Below are positions 11,108 through 22,505 of a stretch of DNA of 64,000 bases, piece after piece. This DNA is from Cycas panzhihuaensis. Taxonomy: Eukaryota; Cycadophyta. The notes below the pieces were generated by a model. It did not search any database, was not told the origin of the DNA, and worked only from the letters and a program-made list of their open reading frames with translations. Every line of letters begins with the position of its first letter. The stretch's first letter is position 1. Both the position numbers and the translations under genes were made by a program. The stretch covers positions 44,771,741 to 44,835,740 of the forward strand of contig CM041465.1 in assembly GCA_023213395.1 (NCBI GenBank), given 5' to 3'.

Positions 11108-11655
11108 TGTTGAGAATGCCAAAGGCCTATGACATGCAAGATCAAGAAGATAGTTCACACTAGTTCTAGAAAGCATGAGAACATAACTAACAAGGGAAAT
11201 GAAATAAAAGATGAGCAAGATCAAAGTCCAAAGAGCAAGATGATACCAAATTGGGAGGAGATGGAATTAGTCCAATCTCCAAAGGAATACCAGTTAAGTA
11301 GCAAATTAATAGCATAACATTACAACTCCAACTCTACATGTGAGACATGAGAAGAGGTCTCAATATATAGAGAAACTGAAGAGACCTAACAACATTGGAT
11401 GTTTGACAAGTGTCAAACATCCAAGCTACATGCAATGCATGCCTTGCATGTCATGCATGAAGGACATGTGTCCTTTAGGCTCTCAAGTGAGCAAAGATGC
11501 ATGGGGGTCGATTTGACTCTTTAGTGACAATGTTGTGCCACTAGAAAGAATTTGGGTGTGCACTTTGTCACTTAAGTGATAAGTCAACACATAAAGTACA
11601 AATAATGAATGAAAAAATAAAGTATATACTTAATATGTAAACAAAAGGTTTAACA
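11108..11655 (-). repeat. 3' LTR of copia B
   Basis: On the + strand it runs from TGTTGAGAATGCC to TTTAACA, so on the - strand it starts TGTTAAACC and ends TCTCAACA. It matches 30334-30871 nearly throughout. The purine tract CGAGGGG (- strand, 11656-11662) sits just before it. Confidence 0.93.
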
Positions 11656-11689
11656 CCCCTCGTTATTGTTTACAATGTTAAGTTGGACC

Positions 11690-13381
11690 TCAAGACCATC
11701 TCTAAATTTTACAAAATTTTCTCTACCAAGAGGCTTGGTAAAGATATTTGTTGTCTACTCCTTTGTAGGTTTGTACTGGAGGTTGATCTCACCATTCTAC
11801 ACATGCTCTCTAATGAAGTGATGATGAACCTCGATGTGTTTGGTCCATGCATGAAAGACTGGATTCTTGGCCAACTTGAGCACACGTTGATTGTCACAAT
11901 ATATCCTGGCGAGTTGATCTTGCTCAAGTCCAAGCTCCCCAAGAATCCGTTGTAGCCAAATAGCTTCACAAGCTGCGCTGACAGTAGCTTTGTACTCTGC
12001 TTCAATGGAGGACAAGGTAACATTAGGTTGCTTCTTGCAACTCTACGAAACAACTCCTAAACCAAGGGTAAAATTGTAACCCGAGGTGGATCTCCTATTA
12101 TCTTAACAACCTGTCAAATTAGAATCTGAGAACCCTTCCAAGATGAAGTCTTCATTATGTGCATATTGAATGCCATGCTGCAATGCGTCTTTGATGTATT
12201 TGAGTATGCGTTTTGCTGCATTCCAATGTTTCTGATTGGATTGAGACATGTATCTAGAATAAATCCCAACTACAAATGAAATGTCCGGTCGAGTGTCGGT
12301 TAGATAAATGAGGCTACCAATAAACTGCTGGTAAAGAGTGGGATTTGCAGGTTCAACTTCCTCATTAAGAGTAAACTTTGGTTTATTTTCCATAGGCGTT
12401 GGTGCTAGTTTGCAGTCATGCATCCTGAACCACTGCAAAATGTCCTAAGAATATTTTGCTTGGAATATGAAAATATAGCTTGGTTGTTACCATACCTCAA
12501 AGTTTAGAAAATAATGTAGAAGTCTAAGATCTGTCATCTCAAAACTTCTTTTTAAATCATCCTAGAGAATCTGTATTATCTTAGTGTCATTATTAGTGAT
12601 CACTAAGTCATCAACATACAAGACAATAAAAATAGCATGGTCTTTCTCAACTTTGATGTACAAGTTAGGATATGATGTGGATTAATGAAATACCATATCT
12701 AAAAAAATAATCAATTTTTTAGTATCATGCACGCAGAGCTTGTTTCAAACCATACAAAGCCTTTTTTAGGCAACAAACCATGTGCTCTTTGTTTTGTACT
12801 TTGTAACCAGGAAGTTGCTCCAAATATACCTCTTCCTGAAGATCGCCATTAAGAAAGACGCTTTTCACGTCCATATGATAAGCTGGCCATTTGCATTGAG
12901 CAGCTAAGGCCAAGATGAGTCTGATGGTGTTTATATTAGCGATATGTGTAAAAGTCTCATCATAATCAATGCCTTCCTTTTGTTTGAAGCCCTTTGTAAC
13001 AAGTCGAGCCTTTTGGCGTTTAAGTGTAACATCAGAATGGAATTTGGTCTTATAGACCCATTTGCAACTGATTTCCTGTTTGTGCTTAGGCAATTCTACC
13101 AAATCCCATGTTCTATTATTTTCAATAGAATGAATTTCTTCATCCATGGCGGCTTTCCAATTGTCATTTTTAGATGTCTCCTCAAAGGTGGAAGGCTCAT
13201 CAACACAAAGCACTCCAGCCATAAGTGCATAATTGGGTTGTTGCCTATATTTTGATGGATGCTTTTCTTTAACAATCTGGCTGTCCTGAACAATCTGTGT
13301 ATACCATTCGGGCAATTTTTTTACTAATGTAACTTAAACCTCAATGTCTTTTGGTCTGAATGTTGGATCAATAGAAGATGT
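11690..13381 (-). pseudogene. Copia B reverse transcriptase and RNase H
   Basis: Read on the - strand from 13381: an RT start (WKAAMDEEIHSIENNRTWDLV; CKWVYKTKFHSD; YDETFTHIANINTIRLILAL; YHMDVKSVFLNGDLQEEVYLE; KALYGLKQA), a damaged catalytic part near 12600-12640, then FIGSLIYLTDTRPDISFVV and RNase H (SSIEAEYKATVSAACEAIW; YCDNQRVLKLAKNP; TKHIEVHHHFIRE). Breaks lie near 12725, 12440-12480 and 12100. Gypsy C begins at 13387 and separates this part from the integrase at 20116 onward. Confidence 0.9.
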
Positions 13382-13386
13382 GCTAG

Positions 13387-14452
13387 TGATCCCAAAATAG
13401 AGCTTAATTGGTGAAGAAGTCAATTATCAACCTTTCTCCTTGAGATCCTGGGAGTTAGTGTAGAAATCCCAATAACATCAAAACAAAAATGAGCCCACAA
13501 AAGAAAATTCTACACCAAATCATTTATTCTTGACATTGCTCCAAAAGTATGAGGAGTAGTACTTTTATTAAACTATGAAAATCTCCATTTAATGGTGGAG
13601 AAATCAACTAGCAAAAGAATGGATAAATTACAAGGAATAAATGATACAATTATACCATAAGGGAGACTCCAACCCTCCAAAATGCTTTTCCAAGGATGCT
13701 TCCCAAGTCAAGTGCCTTTCACCTCCAAGAACTACCTCTCCAACCCGTAATAGGGCTCAATTTATAGAAAGAAACCCAAATTGCATGTTTAACAAGTGGC
13801 AATCATGCAAGTATAACCACTAACCACCAGAATGCATGTTGTCCAAGTGGCTTTCATGCAATTCTTAAAAGTTGCAGCTTGTAACTGACCTTAACGGACT
13901 CCAATTCGGCTCAAATTTGGTACACATATAGGAACGCATGTCCCCTCCGCTTTTTCAAAATTTTAGCTTATTTGGATGTCATTTGACCGCATTTTTATTC
14001 ATTTAATGATAATATGTATTTGTTGTTTTTCTGTTAGCTGTGGGATTAATTTAATGCAAAATAAGGCTTGAAATTGCGACTTGTAACTGACCTTAACGGA
14101 CTCCAATTCGGCTCAAATTTGGTACACGTATAGGAACGTATGTCTGCTCCGCTTCTTCAAAATTTTAGCTCATTTGGATGTCATTTGACCACATTTTTAT
14201 TCATTTAATAATAATATGTATTTGTTGTTTTTCTGCTAGCTGTGGGATTAATTTTATGCAAAACAAGGCTTGAACTCTAATTAAATGATATTTTCTGAAC
14301 CCCACCTTTTGTACACATGTAGTGGGATGTGTCTTCTACCTTTACACAAAATTTCATATAATTTTGATACCATTTGGCCATATCTCTTTCAGTTATGCCA
14401 ATGCCTAGTATTTTCTGCATCCTATAAATATATGATAGATCCTCTTGAATCA
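13387..14452 (-). repeat. 3' LTR of gypsy C
   Basis: On the + strand it runs from TGATCCC to GAATCA, giving a - strand TGATTC...GGATCA. A TATA box (CTATAAA on the - strand) lies at 13761-13767. The part before the TATA box holds a 202-bp tandem duplication. Confidence 0.95.
13872..14274. repeat. 202-bp tandem duplication in the U3 of LTR C (3' copy)
   Basis: Units 13872-14073 and 14074-14274, each starting TTGC followed by CTTGTAACTGACCTTAACGG and ending AAGGCTTGAA. The same pair occurs in the other LTR (19530-19932), so the duplication predates insertion of this copy. Its place upstream of the TATA box suggests a duplicated enhancer, which is inference. Confidence 0.9.
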
Positions 14453-14467
14453 TGGCTCCCCTTCCTT
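14453..14467 (-). other. Polypurine tract of gypsy C
   Basis: AAGGAAGGGGAGCCA on the - strand, directly before LTR TGATTC. It primes plus-strand DNA synthesis. Confidence 0.85.
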
Positions 14468-14496
14468 GGAAAACAAAACTCCAGTTTGGCTTAGAA

Positions 14497-15795
14497 TTAG
14501 AGATGGGGGAAGTGTTGTTCCCCTTGTTGCCTACTAAACCACTTGGCCTTACTAGGCAATTGTCCTGCTACTCCAATCCTGAAAGATTCATGTGTCTTAT
14601 CTCTTGTTTTGGTAGATTTTCTCTTCAAGATACAATCTTCCTTGAGAGGCTCCTCACTTTTCAAATACAAGTCATCAACTGAAGGTAAAGTGAACTGGTC
14701 CTGTTCCTCATCTAGCATGGAGGGCTCAAAGAGTTTTAAGTATTCAACATTTATTACTGAATATATTTGCATATAAGGTGGAAGATCAAGTTGGAAAGCA
14801 TTGCCACCTACTTTTCTCAAAATCTTGAATGGTCCATACCTTATAGGTTTGAGTTTCTTGCCTTCTCCTTTTAACCTCTCCTTGCTCAAGTATAACCATA
14901 CTAAATCTCCTTCTTGAAAAGTACACTCTTGCCTATGCTTGTCATGTCTTTCCTTGTACTTTTGTTGAGTCCTTAGAAGTTGATCATGTACTTCTTTGTG
15001 GACTCTGGATCTTCTCAAGTATCTTAAAGCCTTGTCATGCTCCTCCTTCTCTTTGACGGATCCTTCCTTAGCTTGCATGGAAAACTCTAAGTCAAATGGA
15101 CTTTGAGGCAAGTATCCCAAACAAACTTCAAAAGGTGCTTTAGAGTGTGATGCATGCATTGCTCTATTAAATGCAAATTGTAGAAAAGCCAATGATTCAT
15201 CCCAAGTCTTTGGATGCTTGGAATTGTATCCCCTCAATAAATGTACCAAAGTTCTGTTCACTACTTCGGTTTGTCCATCTGTTTAAGGATGGAAACTTGT
15301 ACTCCTCTTCAATTTGGTATCCATCATCTCCCATAGTGACTTCCAAAATGACGAAAGGAATCGAGTGTTCCGATCTGAAATGATGGAAGAAGGCAAGCCA
15401 AAATTCTTCCACACATGCTCAAAGAATAACTCAGCTGCTCCTGTTCCTGTGATTGTCTTCTTACAAGGTATTAGACATATCATTTTACTGAACCTATCTA
15501 CAACAACAAAGAGATAATCATGTCCCTTCCTAGTCATGGGAAGTCCCCCTAAGAAATCAATGGAGATACTTTTCCAAGGTCTAGTGGGAAAAGGAAGTGG
15601 TGTATACAATCCTAATTTTCTAGAAAAAGGCTTAGAAGTATTACACATTACACATCCTTTTACATATTTTTTTACATCATTTTGCATTTTTGGCCATACA
15701 ACATATCTTCTCAAATTTGCTAAAGTCTTCTCTATACCAAAGTGACCAGCTACTTTAGAAGTATGGGCTTCTCTAAGCCACTTGATCTTGTCTCA
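14497..15795 (-). pseudogene. Gypsy C integrase
   Basis: On the - strand: the HHCC finger (AHTSKVAGHFG, then GCVMCNTSKP), the core with SISIDFLGGLP, SDRNTRFLSSFW and TDGQTEVVNRTL (the three acidic catalytic residues are present), and a C-terminal part (FQEGDLVWLYLSKERLKG; YGPFKILRKVGGNAFQLDLP) ending GEQHFPHL. Two in-frame stops break it: TGA at 15793-15795 and TAA at 15283-15285 just before TDGQTE. Both fit a single C-to-T change. No clear chromodomain is seen. The last segment (KAKWFSRQQGEQHFPHL) looks like the degenerate C-terminal motif of some plant gypsy elements. Confidence 0.93.
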
Positions 15796-17542
15796 TTTTG
15801 ATGGAACATAGAGCTGCTCCCCTTTGAAAAGTAGACCATCCTTCCAAGCAAGCTGGGAAGGTCTTCCTTTCGCTAGGTTCTTTAATTCTTTCTTCAAAGC
15901 TTCATCTTCATGGTACAAGTCTTTGTACTCTTCATGATGCATTGGCTCCACCTGCAAACTCATAAGAGAACTACAAACAAAAGTAGAAGAAGAAGTGGAA
16001 CAAGGTGGTCTAGATAACATATCAACAATTTTGTTAGTAGATCCCATTTTGTACTTAATTACAATATTGAATTGTTGTAAATAACTCATCCACTTCATGT
16101 GTCTTGCTTGCTGTAATTTACTTTGGGTTTGTAAAAATTGAAGAGGCTTATGATCGGTATGAACTACAACCTCTTTTCCAAGTAAGTAGGACCTTCAATG
16201 CTTGCATGCTTGATGATGTGTGAATATTTCTCGATCATATGTTGGGTAGTTTTTCACTTGAGGGGTGAAGACTTCCGAATGGTAAGCAATAGGCTTCCCA
16301 TCTTGAATAAGGACAACTCCCATCGCATTTCCACTTGCATCAGCTTCTACTTCAAAAGGCCTTTGCAAATTTGGCATTGCCAAAACCGGTGCTTCACAAA
16401 TTTTCTTCTTAAAAAAAAGAAAAGCTTCTTCCTCCTTAGAACCCCAAGTAAACTTTTTACTACTTTTTGTCAATCCATGTAGAGGTGTTGCAACCTGTGA
16501 GAAATGAAGAATAAACTTTCTCAAGTATTGACAAGCTCTTAAAAAACTTCTCACCTCTGTGATGTTTGTTGGCCTAGGCCATTTGAGAATGTCTTGAGTC
16601 TTGAGTGGATCGAGGCTCAACTTTCCTCCTCCAACCACAAAGCCTAAGAAGATCAAGTTCTCCTTGCCAAATTCAAAGCTTCAAATGATGCTTAGCCATA
16701 GTCTTTAAAACTTCTTCTATGTGCTGCAAATGTTCTTCCCATGTGTTGCTGAAAATCAAAATGTTATCAAGATAGACAACAACAAAATTATCCAAGTAAG
16801 CCCTTAACATTTTATTCATTAACCTCATGAATGTTGCAGGAGCATTACACAATCCGAAAGGCATAACCATCCATTCAAAGAGTCCTTGCTTTGTTTTGAA
16901 GGCCGTCTTCCATATGTCCTCCTCCTTGACCCTAACTTGGTGATAACCGTTTTTCAAATCCAACTTAGTAAAATAACAAGCATGCTGAATTTGATCAAGC
17001 AAATTATCTATGCGAGGCAAAGGGTAGCGATTTTTAATTGTAATTTTATTCAAAGTACGAAAGTCTATACACATTCTCCATCCTCCATCCTTCTTAGGCA
17101 CTAAGACAATGGGTGACCCACAAGATGAACATGAAGGTCTTATGACCCCTTGATCAAGCAACTCCTCAACTTGCCTCTTTATCTCATTATTCTCTACAAT
17201 GGAGTGCCTATACAAAGCAACATTAGGCAATGGTGCATCTCTTACAAGAGTGATTTCATGCTCTATCTTTCTCTTTGGTGGTAGCCCATCAACATGTTGA
17301 AATAGAATATCATACCTTGTCTTTAACTCCTCAATTTGTTGCATTTGTTTAGGTGATATAAGAAGAGTGTGAGTAGAAGGACCTTCTTCATCTCCTGGCT
17401 CTTCTTTCCTCCTTACCATTAAGATGATGAATTTACCACATGCATTGATCATCCTTTTTGCTTGAGTGGCTGAAATTAATGTTATCTTATCCAAGTGCTT
17501 CTTTGTAGCCTTTATGATGAAGCCCTTGTTATCCTTCATCAA
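15796..17542 (-). pseudogene. Gypsy C reverse transcriptase and RNase H
   Basis: RT blocks on the - strand: LLDQGVIRPSCSSCGSPIVL, GGWRMCIDFRTLNKITIKNR, YFTKLDLKNGYHQVRV and FGLCNAPATFMRLMN. The catalytic motif reads VYLDNIL: the second Asp of YxDD is Asn (codon at 16763-16765), which would abolish activity. One frameshift near 16660-16672 separates it from the connection domain and RNase H (EVEADASGNAMGVVL; VHTDHKPLQFLQ; MLSRPP). A TGA at 16192-16194 replaces the expected Trp of ACKHWRSYLL. The part upstream of RT (17543-17578) joins to protease. Confidence 0.94.
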
Positions 17543-17578
17543 CCGATACTTTCTCTCCCTTCGATAGAAGAGTGCATC

Positions 17579-17863
17579 TCAATCCCACAAGTAGGGACTC
17601 CCAAGCACAACATGGCATACATCTAATGGCACCACATCAGATATTACTTCATCAACAAAATCATTAGTGATGGAAAATTTAAGTGTACATTGCTTTGGTA
17701 TTTGCATTTCCACATTTTTATGGATCCAACCAAGAGGATATGGGTGAGGGTGAGTAGTAGTTACCAACCCAATGCTCTTTACCAAACTTTCTGAGATCAA
17801 ATTCTTTTGGCTCCCCGGATCTATAATGGCACCAATAATATCATTTCCTACTTGAAGCTTCAA
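17579..17863 (-). pseudogene. Gypsy C aspartic protease-like domain
   Basis: - strand reading: IGAIIDPGSQKNLISESLV, with D-P-G in place of the usual D-S/T-G, then CHVVLGSPYLWD. The next codon is TGA (17576-17578), followed by the normal continuation ALFYRRERKYRL, so one base change separates protease from RT. The frame overlaps the end of the gag frame by 4 nt. At 95 codons it is short, like other plant gypsy proteases. Confidence 0.85.
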
Positions 17864-18952
17864 GTGAAATAGTTCCTCCCTTGTAGCATCATCTCCTCTT
17901 CTCCTTCACTTTGAATCTCCACCTCAGAAAGTAGTGCTTTCCCTTTCTCCTTCTTTCTTAATTCCATATCCTTGATATGCTTTGGCTTTAGCTCTGGATG
18001 TAACTTCCAACACTTTGCTGCAATATGACCACTAATATCACAATGCTCACAATAGTTAGAACTTTTAACAAAATTAGTTCTTTTCTTCTTTCCTTCTTGC
18101 CTTTTAGATGAGTGCAATTTAGGATTCTTTTCATACTTATTAGAAGTAAAAGTAGAATCTTTAGACATGAATGTAGGCTTCTTGCTTTTACTTTCTATTG
18201 CCATAGCCATTCTACTTGCTTCTCTAATGGATTGAACCTTAAAAAGCCTTAGTTCCTTTCTTATGTATTCATGTAATCCTCCAATGAATTTCATAAGAGT
18301 GATATGTTCATCCATATTAATACCAAGTAGCATGCCGTGCCTAAAAAATAAAGAAGTATAGTCTTGGACACATACACCTCTCCCTTGGCGTAAATATTGC
18401 CAAGTGACCTATTGGTCTTCCTCATGACCTATGGAGTAGTATTGCTTCTTTATTATTTTCTTAAAATCCATCCATGAAAAAGAAGATACATCATGAGTCT
18501 TCAAATATGCATTCCACCATGTCAATGCATGTTTACACAACTTGAGCCTAGCAAATGAAAGCTTTTGAGCATTACTATAAGCATAAATTGTGAAGTAGGT
18601 TTTAAGTTGATCCAACCAATGGTCCAACTTTTCAAAGATTTACCTCTCCATCATAAGTTGGAATATCCAACTTTGCCTCCACCTTGAAGGGTTGATGAGA
18701 TGAAGTACCCTTGCTTTCTTCAAATGAGTGCTTTAAGGTTTCCTCCTCTTCCTCTTCATGGTTGTGGTCATATGTGGATCCTCCTTCAACTTCCTTCTCT
18801 TTGCCTTTTCCCTTGACTAGAGGTAGAAGTTGGGTCATCATTTGCATCAAGACTTCTACGTTCTTTTCAAGTTTTTCAAATCTAATTTCTCCATCTTCTT
18901 TTTTAGCCATGGTGCTTGGATTCTTTCTTTGTCTTCTTGGTGATTGCAACAC
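17860..18952 (-). pseudogene. Gypsy C gag
   Basis: The - strand reading begins with charged repeats (KKEDGEIRFEKLEKNVEVLM) and an acidic stretch of Glu. Next comes the capsid-like segment (YDGEVNL; LDQLKTYFTIYAYSNAQKLS; HALTWWNAYLKTH), a Lys-rich linker and one zinc knuckle CEHCDISGHIAAKCWKLHPE. A frameshift near 18630 and a break between 18333 and 18409 disrupt it. The likely start codon is Met near 18907 (MAKKEDG), or one slightly upstream. Confidence 0.88.
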
Positions 18953-19026
18953 AAGAAAAGCTTCACCTTTCTCTTTGTATCATTTCCTTGTTTGTACCAT
19001 TCAAGTTCCTACAACAAAGATCACAT

Positions 19027-19038
19027 GCTCTGATACCA
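19027..19038 (-). other. Primer binding site of gypsy C
   Basis: TGGTATCAGAGC on the - strand, five bases inside the 5' LTR. It is an exact match to the usual initiator-Met tRNA primer site of plant LTR elements. Confidence 0.9.
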
Positions 19039-19043
19039 AAATA

Positions 19044-20110
19044 TGATCCTAAAATAGAGTTTAATTGGTGAAGAAGTCAATTATCAACCTTTTCTCCTTG
19101 AGATCTTGGGAGTTAGTGTAGAAATCTCAATAACATCAAAACAAAAATGAGCCCACAAAAAGAAATTCTACACCAAATCATTTATTCTTGACATTGTTCC
19201 AAAAGTATGAGGAGTAGTACTTTTATTAAACTATGAAAATCTCTATTTAATGGTGGAGAAATCAACTAGCAAAAGAATGGATAAATTACAAGGAATAAAT
19301 GATACAATTATACCATAAGGGGGACTCCAACCCTCCAAAATGCTTCTCCAGGGATGCTTCCCAAGTCAAGTGCCTTTTACCTCCAAGAACTACCTCTTCA
19401 ACCCGTAATAAGGCTCAATTTATAGAAAGAAACCCAAATTGCATGTTTAACAAGTGACAATCATGCAAGTATAACCACTAACCACCAGAATGCATGTTGT
19501 CCAAATGGCCTTCATGCAATTCTTAAAAGTTGCGGCTTGTAACTGACCTTAACGGACTCAAATTCAGCTCAAATTTGGTACACGTATAGGAACGCATGTC
19601 CCATCCGCTTCCTCAAAATTTTAGCTCATTTGGATGTCATTTGACTGCATTTTTATTCATTTAATGATAATATGTATTTGTTGTTTTTCTGCTAGCTGTG
19701 GGATGAATTTAATGCAAAATAAGGCTTGAAATTGCGGCTTGTAACTAACCTTAACAGACTCCAATTTGGCTCAAATTTGGTACACGTATAGGAACGCATG
19801 TCCCCTCCGCTTCCTCAAAATTTTAGCTCATTTGGATGTCATTTGATCGCATTTTTATTCATTTAATGATAATATGTATTTGTTGCTTTTCTGCTAGCTG
19901 TGGGATTAATTTTATGCAAAACAAGGCTTGAACTATAATCAAATGATATTTTCTGAACCCCGCCTTTTGTACACATGTAGTGGGATGTGTCTTCTACCTT
20001 TACACAAAATTTCATCTAATTTTGATACCATTTGGCCATATCTCTTTCAGTTATGCCAATGCTTAGCATTTTTTGCATCCTGTAAACATATGGTAGATCC
20101 TCCTGGATCA
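19044..20110 (-). repeat. 5' LTR of gypsy C
   Basis: It matches 13387-14452 end to end. It would promote transcription leftward. It contains the same TATA box region and the same 202-bp tandem duplication. Confidence 0.95.
19530..19932. repeat. 202-bp tandem duplication in the U3 of LTR C (5' copy)
   Basis: Units 19530-19731 and 19732-19932, the counterpart of the pair in the other LTR. Confidence 0.88.
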
Positions 20111-20115
20111 GCTAG

Positions 20116-21560
20116 GATCAAGTGGAGTAGTATCTGATGATGTGGACGGTCCAACTGGTGCAAATGATGTACATGATATGGAAGATTGAGAGGGGAGAAA
20201 AGCCTTAATAATCTTTTTGCCTTTGTCAAGAGGAGGTTGGATGGATGCAGATTCCAACTCCTTATGTTTTTCTTCAGCGAAGATTACATCTCTTGAGAGA
20301 TGCATTTTTTTCCCAATAGGATCATACAACTTGTAAGCTTTGCTATGAGTGGTATAGTCTACAAAAATGCATTTTAGACTATGTTTGTCTAACTTAAATC
20401 TTTGTTGAACGGGGATGTGCATGTATGCAGTGCACCGAAATGTCCTTAAGTGATTGATGGTAGGCTTTTTGACAGGCTAAGCTTCTTCTGGTGTGATGTC
20501 GGTGACTGCTGAAGTAGGACTTCGATTTGCCACATAAGCAACTGTGTGGAATGCTTCTAACTAATATGCTCGTGTGAGTTCTTTTGCATGCATCATAGCT
20601 TTGGCTTTATTTGTCAAAGTTCTGTTCATTCGTTTGGAGACTCCGTTTTATTGAGAAGTATGTAGAATAGTGAGTTGTCTCCAAATGTCGTTATCTTTGC
20701 AGAATTGAGTGAATTCACCTCCATTATCTGACCTTAGAATTTTGATTGTATAGATAGATTTATTCTCTACTTCAAGCTTGAATTCTTTAAACTTCTGCAA
20801 TGCTTCAGATTTTTGTTTGAGGAAGTAAACTCAAACTTTATGAGAGAAATCATTTATGAAGGAGATGTAGTACAATGCTCCTCCAAAAGATGTTGTGGAC
20901 ATAAGTCCACATAAATAAGAATGTATCAACCGCAAAGGATACGATGCACACCATGCTTTGCCTTTAGAGAAAGGCAATCGATGTTGTGTCTCCATTATAC
21001 ATGCTTCACAAAGACATTCTAAACCATATAGCTTTAGAAGCCCATGCACCATGTTCTTATTTATCATCAACTTGATAGTGTCTAAACTCAAGTGGCCTAG
21101 ATAATGATGCCAAAGTTGCATCTTTGTTGATAATTGCGTGACAAAGTAAGCAAAATCAAGAGTTATATTATTTGCATCCAACTTATAAAGGCCATGGTCT
21201 TCATGACCAATGGCTACAACCTGATCATGCTCGTGACTGATGACATATTTTCCATTTTTAAACAAAATGGTTATCTGTTGCATGTCCAATTGGTTAACAG
21301 ATAGCATACTCTTCTTCATGGAAGGGATAAAGTAGGCATCACCATTGGGGAATGTTGAAGAAGGATTTGAAGAAGAATGAAATGAGACAACTTTGCCTAT
21401 ACTAGAAATCTGCATTGATTCATTGTTGCCAAAAGTCACTGATTTACCATTTCCTTCTTTGATGTCATAGAGGAGTTTTTCACTCCCAGTCATGTGACGT
21501 GATGTCCTTGAGTCGATGATCCAAATTTGATCAACATTAGTTGTGTGATAAGCACAAAGT
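20116..21560 (-). pseudogene. Copia B protease, pre-integrase and integrase
   Basis: Read on the - strand from 21560: protease remnant WIIDSRTSRHMTGSEKLLYD (the D-S-G is now D-S-R), SMKKSMLSVNQLDMQ, then pre-integrase LWHHYLGHLSLDTIKLM and CEACIMETQHRLPFSKG. The integrase core follows (YYISFINDFSHKV; further blocks to about 20640 in broken frames) and then the linker HSLKCIFVDYTTHSKAYKLYD. A stop near 20831 and frame breaks between 20423 and 20830 disrupt it. It joins the RT at 13381 across gypsy C. Confidence 0.9.
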
Positions 21561-22505
21561 AGCTTATCCTCATTTACAAACTGATTTGTGTGGTGTTGAT
21601 TGCCACCTTTGAAACCCCTTCCTTCCTCTTTGATCTCCTCGATATGCACCTCGAGTTGGTCGATGGGGATCTTCTTTCTTTGAAACCGGCCATCTTGTTG
21701 GAACTGTTGACAAGGTTGTTGTTGCCTCTGATGCTGCTGATGTGTACGTTGAAGGTCGACTTTCTTCTTTTGCCAATCAGAAGTTATGTGGCCAACTTTG
21801 CCACAATAATGACAAATGACATTGGCTTTTGAGGTGCCAATGTTCATATTCCCAAACTGTTTTGTGAGTGAAGGCTTGGGATTTTGCTTAGCTTTCTTTG
21901 TTATAAATTTACTCCTCTTGAAGTAACAAACTTTCAAGTTGGTTGAAAGACATGCCTGAAAGTGAGTTATTTCGTGTAACAGATGAGATGAAACCATTAA
22001 AATCTTTAGGCAAAGCTCGAATATTGGTTGTTACAAGCTCATCTCTAGAAGCAGGTTTGCCTAAAGTGTTTAATTCATTACATATTTCTTTGATAGAAGT
22101 AAGAAATGTCGATATAGGCTTTACATCTTTTATAGAATTAAGTTTTACTTTCACCAACAAAATGCAAGCTTCATCTCGCCTTTCATATAAATAGGATAAA
22201 ATGTCCCAAGCTTTTTTAGATGTTTCAGCATTCACAATATTTTGATCAACATTAACATTAATGACCATATGTAAAAATGTCAAGGCTATTTCATCCTTGG
22301 CCTCCCAAGTAGCAATATAATCAACATCAGGATCAACAACACCACCATCAATCTCCATATGTACATTTAAAGGAATTCTACTAGAAACATAGCCCCAAAG
22401 TTCATTCATCTTTAAGAGGTTTTACGTTTGTCTCTTCTAATCTTGACAGTTCTCTTGACCTACTAATTTGATTGTGCATTCATTAAGCATGTTTAGAGTA
22501 GCCAT
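21561..22505 (-). pseudogene. Copia B gag
   Basis: It starts at ATG 22505 (- strand, MATLNMLNECTIKLVGQEN). Soon after come a TAG where Trp is expected and a further stop, then an open capsid segment (MNELWGYVSSRIPLN; AWDILSYLYERRDEA; SIKDVKPISTFLTSIKEI; LVTTNIRALPKDFNGFISS). A zinc knuckle CHYCGKVGHITSDW follows, with the last Cys now Trp, then a Gln-rich linker. The family forms the cytoplasmic particle. Confidence 0.9.

Larger units (their letters stand above)
13387..20110 (-). mobile_element. Gypsy element C, best-preserved element in the window
   Basis: A complete Ty3-gypsy on the - strand with LTRs of 1066 and 1067 bp and a perfect target duplication GCTAG (13382-13386 and 20111-20115). 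It sits in copia B between integrase and RT. PBS, gag, protease, RT, RNase H, integrase and PPT are all present in order. Pol is interrupted only by a few single-base stops and about two frameshifts. The LTRs appear only a few percent apart, so it looks like the most recent insertion in this nest. Confidence 0.96.

Noticed and set aside
11709-12053. Long open frame on the - strand overlapping RNase H of copia B
   Set aside because: It is in a different frame from the recognisable RNase H (11797-12015) and is only its shadow.
16886-17104. + strand open frames across the gypsy C region (e.g. 16198-16482, 16886-17104)
   Set aside because: Antisense shadows of the well-supported - strand RT and RNase H.
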